Below the pieces are notes generated by a model, which was given only the letters and a program-made list of their open reading frames with translations, had not been told where the DNA came from and ran no database searches. From assembly GCA_963920635.1 (NCBI GenBank), contig OY987303.1, positions 55,303,223 to 55,367,222 of the forward strand: DNA of 64,000 nt, in the 5' to 3' direction. Position numbers and translations under genes: made by a program. Of the stretch, positions 57,156-64,000 are shown in pieces; within the stretch, counting starts at the first letter, position 1; the number at the start of each line of letters is the position of its first letter. The stretch is from Pseudeuparius sepicola (Eukaryota; Arthropoda; Insecta; Coleoptera; Anthribidae).

Positions 57156-57590
57156 GCTTGAAATCGGCGGCGAAGTTTCTCAAAGCTCAGAAATCGGCAC
57201 TGAAGTAGCCCATTATTGTACGATTTTTTCAATAAGTAGGCCTTGGCGAGGTGTAAACATCAAACGTCAGACGCGGAGCCATCGCCCGTCAAAAGTGACC
57301 AAATATTCAAAACCCGGCCCATTTAGCTTTTCGTACACATTGCGAAATTGTTTCCTATAGCAGCGCAATCTTTCAGTATAAATATTGTAGTAGGTTCGAA
57401 TATCAATCTATTTTTCATGGAGGCTGCACAACAGGCAGCAGTTTGGAGTTTCTTTTGGGAAGCGGAGTGCAACGTCATACTTAACCTAGGTAGAGCGATC
57501 GCAAAGTCAAGCAACGCCGCGCGTAGTCGGTTCATGGACGGGTGATCCCTTAATATTATTTTCTTGCCTAATTAAACATTTTTTTTGGAT
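57156..57590 (+). repeat. 5S-like composite repeat, copy 3
   Basis: Same order of landmarks as copies 1 and 2. The 5S-like segment is 57495-57549. Upstream 'gcaacgtcatactt' at about 57468 resembles the 5' end of 5S rRNA (GCCAACGTCCATACC), which suggests the match covers most of the 5S gene with an internal deletion. Confidence 0.85.
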
Positions 57591-57618
57591 TTCCAAAAAA
57601 ATGTATATAATATGTACC

Positions 57619-57727
57619 TCGGCACTGAAGTTCTTTTTATTATATGACTCATGTGGTTTATTTGCCTCGGCCAGAGGCCTCAGCAACTAAATTCCACATG
57701 AGTCATAAAAAGTTGAACTTTCAGTGT
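57619..57727. repeat. Hairpin segment after 5S-like copy 3
   Basis: 'actcatgtgg' and 'ccacatgagt' plus the outer 'cactgaagttctttttat' arms form a stem around 'cctcggccagaggcctcag'. Confidence 0.8.
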
Positions 57728-57929
57728 CTTCGTATGTACATAAATTACTATTTTTACATAGTTAATGACTTGTTTGTGCTCGACTTAGCCGCAATGTTGG
57801 CTATTTTGTCACAGCTAGAGTTCCTGCATTAAAAGAGTTAGGGTTAGGGCAATAATGTCATATCAATTTTGTTGATGAAAAATAATTTGTGTTTTTATTC
57901 TACATGAGATAAAACGGGTAACACATATC

Positions 57930-58834
57930 CATTGAATTTTAATTGAGTTTTTCGCTACCAAACTGGTTAAGACACAACTTTTTCAAGTTGCCTGGAAAAT
58001 CAATAAATTCCTAACAGTAAATGAACTAAACTTTGAACTTGTAACTCAAAAAATATCTTCAACAAATTTGTTTCCTGAGCTTTCGGAGAATAAATCTTCC
58101 TCCTTTCTCAAAGATCATGTCACGTCAATTTATTTTCGATCGTTTTAATGTCAGAACAGTATTTAAAACCAAAAATACATTAAGATCGATGCTAGTTAAA
58201 ACGAAACCATTTAATGAGGTACAAAGTTAAAAAAATTGCATTTATAAAATTCCTTGCGAATGTGGAAAATTCTATGTTGGGGAGACTTGTAGGTCATTTA
58301 ACGTTCGTTGAAAAGAACATAAAAATTATATAAGGCAAAATCAAATTTCGAAGTCGAAAATATGTGAACACTCTTTTATAAAATCATAGGATTTTTATTC
58401 TAGGAAATACAGACAACTGTGTTGCTGAATGTTCAGGGGAATTCAGTAAAATAGGTATTATTGCCACTTATTCAAAGAGAAGTTAGTATAAATAATTAGA
58501 TAGAACACAGGGTACAATGTCAGACAGGTGGCTAGGCTATTGTTTCTGTTGTCATGACATTTCAACCTGAAATTTATTAATCTGTCATTTCACTTTGACG
58601 TGACATGATCTTTGAGAAATGAGGAAGATTTATTCTCCGAAATCTCAGGAAACAAATTTGTGGAAGATATTTTTTGAAGTTTTTGAAGTTCAAAGTTTAG
58701 TTCATTTACTGTTAAGAATTTATTAATTTTTCAGGTAACTTGAAAAAGCTGCCTTTTAACCAGTTTGTTGGCGAAAAACCCAATTAAAATTCAATGGATC
58801 TGTTTACGCCACAAATAAATTTTAGAAAATTGTT
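57930..58834 (+). mobile_element. Penelope-like retroelement relic with 14-bp TSD
   Basis: GGGTAACACATATC lies at 57916-57929 and 58835-58848. Inverted arms 57930-58128 and 58594-58801 enclose the coding relic. A 33-base tail lies outside the right arm. In the right arm, 'atgagga...tccgaaa' at about 58619-58644 looks like a degraded hammerhead core and stem II. The inverted arrangement with a one-sided tail is what Penelope-like elements with a partial inverted copy of their terminal repeat show. Confidence 0.82.
58141..58425 (+). pseudogene. GIY-YIG endonuclease domain of Penelope-like element
   Basis: The frame reads RFNVRTVFKTKNTLRSMLVK, then TKPFNEVQS, stop, KNCIYKIPCECGKFYVGET, CRSFNVR, stop, KEHKNYIRQNQISKSKICEH. 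YKIPC.CGK.YVGET..S...R..EH is the GIY-YIG nuclease signature of Penelope-like retroelements, preceded by the usual 'F....TL...L..TKP' linker. The reverse transcriptase proper is missing, and three in-frame stops make it dead. Confidence 0.85.
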
Positions 58835-58930
58835 GGGTAACACATATCTTGTACAGACGTAAAAAGTCAACCAAAACATTAAATGAAATTTTCTTATAGA
58901 TATCTTATTTATTTAAACAATATTAGAAAC

Positions 58931-59345
58931 ATGGTGCAGTGTTGTGTTTTCATTTACCATAACACAACTGAAGGCCATCAGTTATTCTTACTGTCAAAAA
59001 TGAGGAAATGTAGGTAACAAATTTGGAAAAATGAGGATTTTTAGCTGGAATGAAAACAGAGAAACCAAATATGCGAGGTATAAAACATCCAATACCTATT
59101 TAAAAATCGCAAACCTTGACCGAAAAATATCAATTTTTGGAACACGAATTAGAAAAACCAAAGCTCTAAATTGCCCAAGTATACTAAATAGATCTATAAT
59201 TGGGATGCCTCTGGAATTTCTGGATGTTTTTCAAAATCTACAGTGCCGTAGATTTTGGAATTATTTGGCTGTATTTTCTCTCATTATTTTCAAACCGTTT
59301 GTTCATTTATTTGAAAAGAAACTAAAAAAAAAATCTCGGGCATAA
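58931..59345 (+). pseudogene. Possible THAP-domain gene relic
   Basis: From ATG at 58931: MVQCCVFIYHNTTEGHQLFL followed by LSKMRK, then a stop. This resembles the start of a THAP zinc finger (MV.CCV..C.N........F..P), although the second Cys position is Tyr here. After a frame change an ATG at 59031 opens 104 codons (MRIFSWNENRETKYARYKTS...) that I cannot assign. THAP domains occur in P-element-type transposases and in host regulators. Relic status is inferred from the stop. Confidence 0.45.
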
Positions 59346-60249
59346 TGGAAAACAATGAAGCGGTGCTCAAATTTGCAGAGTAAATAAAGTTAAAGACACC
59401 GTTGGCAAATGTTTCGTTCGCAAATATACTAAAAAAGAATATTTAAGATCGGTCTTAACTTAGTAAACATACCGTGTAAATACCGACAAAATTGCGGTCG
59501 CAGTAAAATCACTACTTCCTGGATCATAATTTGACAGCTTTTTAAATCCGTATAAACATTTTCAACATTGATAATATTTAAAGCCCTCAAAAATTAAATT
59601 AAATTTCCGAAATAAGTAGGTAGGTAGGTGTATCAAAGTTGTGGTTAAAAACCACTGAAGCCAGAGGATGAACTTAGCTGTAGTTATTGGCTTTTCAGCA
59701 GTGTTGCCAGAGCTAGTACAATTAATGTACAAATCTAGCATATTTATGCATTTTTTCAAGTTGCAAGGTTCAAGGTCATATTCGTTTTCGATCTGTAGAA
59801 TTGTGTGTTTTATTTCTGTGGGTTTAATCAACCGCAAAACATTAGAACCTAATTTTAATGTTTTCTGAGTATAACCTGAGATGGTTTGTATTGGAAAGTG
59901 GCAAATGGCAACTGTTATATGTTATCTGGTGAGATAATAATCGAATGACGTTTATAAAACTTGTTGCCTAATAATAATTTTACAGTAAAACATCTTGTCA
60001 AGCCGTTTATTTCGATTGGTCGCTTTCCAAATCTAAGCTTCCGGCCACGATTTCAAGCTCCTTTCTTTTTATTGGAAGAAGAGGTGTGGTGGGCGTCTGT
60101 TGTCATGGTTACCTGACCTCGCAGGCACAACCTACTACGATTCGCGTTATTCACACACAAGTAGATATTAAGTATTTACGCGATGACGCCACAGTAAGCG
60201 ATTTAGTGGAGGAATCTAGAAATGCAGTAGTTGTTTTGTTACCACGATA
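59346..60249. other. Gene-poor stretch
   Basis: Short ORFs only. 'ttgcaaggttcaaggtcatatt' near 59760 resembles 'ttgtaaggttcaaggttatatt' near 43393, with ~110 bases of similar sequence after each, so a further dispersed repeat is present. Confidence 0.4.
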
Positions 60250-61341
60250 CACTTACCCACGGTATGTCACTAACGAATCCGAAAACAAAGCAACTCTGCG
60301 CATCTACGTCAGTTGCGAATCACGAATTCAAAATAATGGGCGGCTGCGGTTGTGCTTTACGATTTTTTATAGTTTACAGTTTAAAAAAGTGTACTGATCG
60401 TCAGTCCAGTTCGACAGTGCTTTAAAATAGGCCAAAAATGCGGATGTGCAGTCAGCGTTTGTCCAAATAATAATAGAAACAGTAAGGGAACGGAAATTAA
60501 GTAGGTAGTATAGATTTCCCAAGGACAATAATCTTGCCAAAAAATGGATTGCTGCATGCCGCAGACAAGACAGTATCAATTTAAGAATTGGTAAGAAAAC
60601 AGATTATTCATAGAACAGAGCATTAAAAATAGGGGACTCAACAGAGTTTATGCCTGGTTTATACAGCAAATAAAATAGAATGTGTAATAAAAAATTAGCC
60701 TTGTTATGGTTAAAGGGAATCATTATTTGATCCCTATTTTACTCACTATTTATTATGTTGTTTTGTTTGTTGTTTAACTATAAACTAAGCATTAGTTGTG
60801 TAGGTTGTGCTTGTGTCGAGGCTTGTGTGCATTAATTGGTAAATAAGGCTTTAATTGACATAAACCAACATAAACACTGGAAGGAAAAAGTTATATTTTT
60901 GGTAAGGCTTTGAATTTTATTTATCAATATCTTTGCCTATAACAAATCATCTGTAAAATACTTTTTTTCGATGGAGAGATTGTGTCGATAGAAGCCAAAA
61001 CTTAGTTCAGGATTACCTTACTTACAATAAATGTTACCTATTTAGATACCTATATGATATTTTTTTATTGTCTACCAATATACGGTCTTTCTCTAAAGAA
61101 AACAAATTATTTGTAAAATTATAATTATCAAATTAAATGTGTTTTTTATCAACAGAATATTCAATTATCTAGTAATATAATCTACATATTTTTAACAACA
61201 TTTATTTAAAAGAATAAGTACGTTTAAAATAAGAAAAAGCCCATAAAAAAGTATATATTGCTGTGTAAAACTATGGAGCAATTTAAATTCTGATTCGCAA
61301 CTGACGTCACAACATGCGCAATGACATACCGTGGGTAAGTG
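60250..61341. mobile_element. TA-flanked element with ~47-bp TIRs and THAP relic, 1092 bp
   Basis: TA|CACTTACCCACGGTATGTCA is mirrored by TGACATACCGTGGGTAAGTG|TA. After a ~25-base insertion on the left, the match resumes (tgcgcat...acgtcagttgcgaatca). The interior contains a THAP-like coding remnant. Confidence 0.75.
60433..60592 (+). pseudogene. THAP zinc-finger remnant inside the 60250 element
   Basis: One frame gives KCGCAVSVCPNNNRNSKGTE. After a one-base shift the frame gives RFPKDNNLAKKWIAACRRQD then SINLRI, followed by a GTAAGA donor-like site at about 60588. C..C, FPKD, KKW and ACRR are hallmark positions of the THAP DNA-binding fold. The His and last Cys are expected downstream but were not found. 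It probably came from a THAP-bearing transposase that mobilised this element. Confidence 0.65.
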
Positions 61342-63530
61342 TATAGTGGTTGTTGCGATGCTTGTTGTTATTCCTCCGTGTTCGTAAAGTTTCTAGGTGA
61401 TTATGGTTATACAGGATGTCCTACATTTTGCGCTTTTGGGACGTACAAGTGGCTGTACAACGAAAAACGTTATGTTATTAGGCAGTCTCCGGCAATACAA
61501 ATAAGTCAATTTAAGGTTAATAATGGCGGCGGCACGGGTAACCTATACGTGTGCGCGCACACGCGATCGTCGCCAACTCGACTCGATATCGTTGGGAAGA
61601 AGAAGAATTATTTAGGGTCGATGGGAACGCCCGGCGGGGGGGCCTCCTCCTTCCACTCCTGCCTCGGCCCCTGGTTTATGGGCTTTCGTGAAAATGGGAA
61701 CGAAACCGGCGGGGGTCCGGTAGTATTTACAAGGCTATTAAGTGTTGTTCAAACGCGAGGAAAAAAGTGTTTTCCAGCGGCGGAAAAAAAAGACCGAGAC
61801 AAGTTATATCAATTAATGACGACTTTATAAATCACGTAGGTATACTCGTATTCTCTCAAATTAAATTGCCTTTCAAGCGGAGTTGGGCGGTGCCACAACC
61901 TTCTCAAGCTTACAAGCCCTGTGCAAACATGTGGCAACGCCGCAGCGGGACGGTTCAACGGGTCTATGCAGGATAGAGCAGTCTGCATTTTGGCTTAGTT
62001 TATCTTTTCTAATAAATGTTCAACCTTCTTTTTAATTATAATTAGATACACTTGTGAACTTTGTTTCAATAATTGGGTACCTAAGCACCTAAGTAGGTAC
62101 ATTTGTTTAACAGACAATAAAAGCAGTAACAAGTAACAAAATATACACAGAAGTATAAGTATTCATAATAAGTACGATTCCTGGTGTGGATAAGTACATT
62201 TTCGATAAATAATAATATGGTAAATTTGGGCAAACAGAGGGAACTGAATTTTGTTTTAAGTCAAATTTTTGTGAGAATTTTTCGCAAAGTGCGCGATCAG
62301 GCAAATGATCTATCTTCCCTTATGGTTAAATTTTCATAAAATTACAAACAAGTGAACAGAGAACAGCACGTTGTGAAGGAGAGTAATCTCTTCTGATTAA
62401 AATGGCAGTTAGGGTCAATTCCATAATACATTCAACTAAATTATCTTTTGACTTTAACATTAGGTAAATAAACTTTTGCAACAATACTAAACAAAGGATG
62501 GATTGTTAGAAAACTCGTTTAATTTTAAACGGTACTTTTGTTTGTCTATGCAATTGGCCCTTAATCATTTTATTCTTAAATTTCCGTCAGAATGCACAAA
62601 ACGAATACAAGTTGACCGCTTGCCGTCAAGCAACGAAAACCTAGCTACTTCAAGTTATTATTACGATTTGACTTACAGCCAAGTATACAACTAAGTTCTA
62701 GCTTCCCTCGACGGCTATAGGCATCTTGAGGTTTGAAATTGTAAAGGAATGATTCTTCACTTCGAACTTTTATAGAAATGTTTCACTTTTGCACAAACAA
62801 AACAAATTTATAAAAAAGCTGTCGCCAGCACTTCGGGCTGTCTGTTTCCACCCAGAGACACACTGCCTCGTCGTAGCAATCTGGCGGCGATAGCACTACC
62901 CGCACTACACAAATTAATTCTGGTAAATTTCTTGTAAAATCAACTGACAGGCAGTGTCAGGGCACGCGAAGTGGACCCGCATCCCTTGTTGCCAGTTTTC
63001 TCTACTTCAGGGCTTCTCCTGGAGTCGGCTGTGGTAGTACCTACCTATAGGAGGTACGTTCGGTTTGGACCTCTTCTCGCGATCTAAGAAATAGTTGTTT
63101 TTTTCTACGAATATGCACATATTTTGCTAAAGGGAAAAGCAAATATCAAGGTATTCTTCATCATTGCAATAAGAAAAAATAAAAAATTTAAAACAACTAA
63201 ATAAGTAATAAAGCAGTTTTTAAATTTCGGTGTGTCAAATGAGGACTGGTCTGTTCTTTGCCGACTCACCATGGGCGTAGGTAGGTACAGCTTAATTTTA
63301 AAATGAAATGAAAACAAATTATTCGAATATAAAACCTTATAATTATATTGGTAGAATTTTAGAAATTTACGAGTACTTATATAGGCAACAGAGCAAAAGG
63401 ACAACGTTATTAAAAAACAATAAATCCAGGAATTTTTACATAGATTTAATAACAACAGAAAAAAGAAAATAGGTACTTGCCTACTCTTGTTTATACTCCA
63501 AAGTACTAAAGCCGAGAAACACAAAGCTAA
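61342..63530. other. Gene-poor stretch with a GC-richer patch
   Basis: Bases 61520-61800 are GC-rich and give a 163-codon plus-strand ORF (61339-61830) that starts at GTG and has low-complexity Gly/Lys-rich sequence. It could include an unseen 5' exon but shows no domain. A TA|CAGGATGTCC end lies near 61412. The remainder is AT-rich. Confidence 0.3.
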
Positions 63531-63535
63531 GTATA

Positions 63536-64000
63536 CACTGTGTCCCGGATAAGAATGAACAGCATGGGGATATTCCAAACGGTGAGAGATAGAGCAATGG
63601 TTAAATGGGGAAAAAGTTGCGCAATTTTGAGGTCAATAAAATGGCACAAACAGATTTCTAATATCTTTTTTCGTTTTTGAGTTATTTTGAAAAAAGTAAA
63701 ATTTTACGTTTTCGATTTTATTTTTTTCTGAAGTTGTTATCACAGATAGAAAAAAAGAAAAACACTTTCTTGTGGCACTTTTTAACGGGCTTTAAGATGG
63801 CGTCTTTAGATTTGTTCTACAACGTTTCGTTTTTGAGAAACCATCTTCAACTTTATTTTTTTAAATACGGACCTGGATTTATTTGCAGATTTTGAAAGCA
63901 CTTTTCATTGCAAATACCATGATGTATAACACGAAATATTTTTAAAATGTTTTGAGACAATTATACTGATAATTCCTTTTTTCCATTCATTTTTCTATTG
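63536..64000. mobile_element. Foldback element, second copy, cut by window end
   Basis: It begins TA|CACTGTGTCCCGGATAAG. From 63560 on it matches the complement of 33125-33592, over 85% by eye, including 'ggcactttttaacgggctttaagatggcg'. Only the left arm lies inside the window. Confidence 0.8.

Noticed and set aside
61339..61830. 163-codon ORF as a gene
   Set aside because: It starts at GTG, is low complexity and Gly/Lys-rich, and shows no motif or splice context; kept only as a note.
63105..63578. 157-codon minus-strand ORF
   Set aside because: Start codon is not ATG, composition is AT-driven (Phe/Leu/Ser-rich), and it overlaps a repeat end.

Overview
The window looks like intergenic or heterochromatic DNA from an arthropod nuclear genome, most likely an insect. 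It is AT-rich and dense in decayed transposable elements. It has poly(A)/(TA) tracts, a probable short GT-AG intron, THAP and DUF7869-like genes, and an animal-type mix of Tc1/mariner, hAT, I-like and Jockey/CR1-like LINEs, Ty3/gypsy and Penelope-like elements. The recurring 'taggtacctac' words and TA|CAGGGTGTCC ends are common in beetles and some other insects, so a beetle is only a guess. I found no convincing host protein gene, tRNA, intact rRNA or CRISPR array. Nearly everything interpretable is mobile-element DNA.

0-9 kb: an intact Tc1-like DD34E transposase ORF on the minus strand; a decayed LINE (endonuclease then reverse transcriptase); an 854-bp palindromic element; and a two-exon DUF7869-like gene, a likely transposase, whose 3' end is broken by a 315-bp MITE. 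9.7-11.1 kb: a Penelope-like insertion with inverted arms, a hammerhead-like core and 14-bp target duplications, sitting on the edge of a second palindrome. 12-16 kb: inverted-repeat elements. 17.6-20.2 kb: an internally deleted hAT element with an exact 8-bp TSD, then a dead IS630/Tc1-type transposase. 23-25.3 kb: a palindromic element split by an I-like LINE (RNase H, CCHC knuckle) with a 14-bp TSD. 25.9-28.8 kb: a 32-bp-TIR element, then a 7-bp-TSD element carrying three 425-bp tandem units.

31-43 kb: TA-flanked CAGGGTG elements, a large foldback, an 8-bp-TSD MITE, a 5'-truncated LINE tail and a five-unit tandem array inside one TA-flanked element. 43.5-46.5 kb: nine ~197-bp tandem units with a hairpin at each junction, plus an inverted fragment of the DUF7869-like element, all bracketed by 185-bp direct repeats. 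48-52 kb: a second hAT relic (8-bp TSD) inserted at the edge of another palindrome, a second hammerhead-like motif, and a single-unit copy of the 7-bp-TSD element. 52.8-58.8 kb: three copies of a repeat carrying a 5S-rRNA-like segment, a gypsy RT relic, a (TA)n cruciform, the second copy of the 17.6-kb hAT with its own 8-bp TSD, and a second Penelope-like relic with a GIY-YIG domain and a 14-bp TSD. 58.9-64 kb: two THAP-domain relics, one inside a TA-flanked 1.1-kb element, and the start of another foldback copy.

The strongest signals are target-site duplications, long inverted repeats and cross-copy homology, which let nested insertions be ordered in time. Functional claims rest on motifs read by eye. 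No database search was possible.
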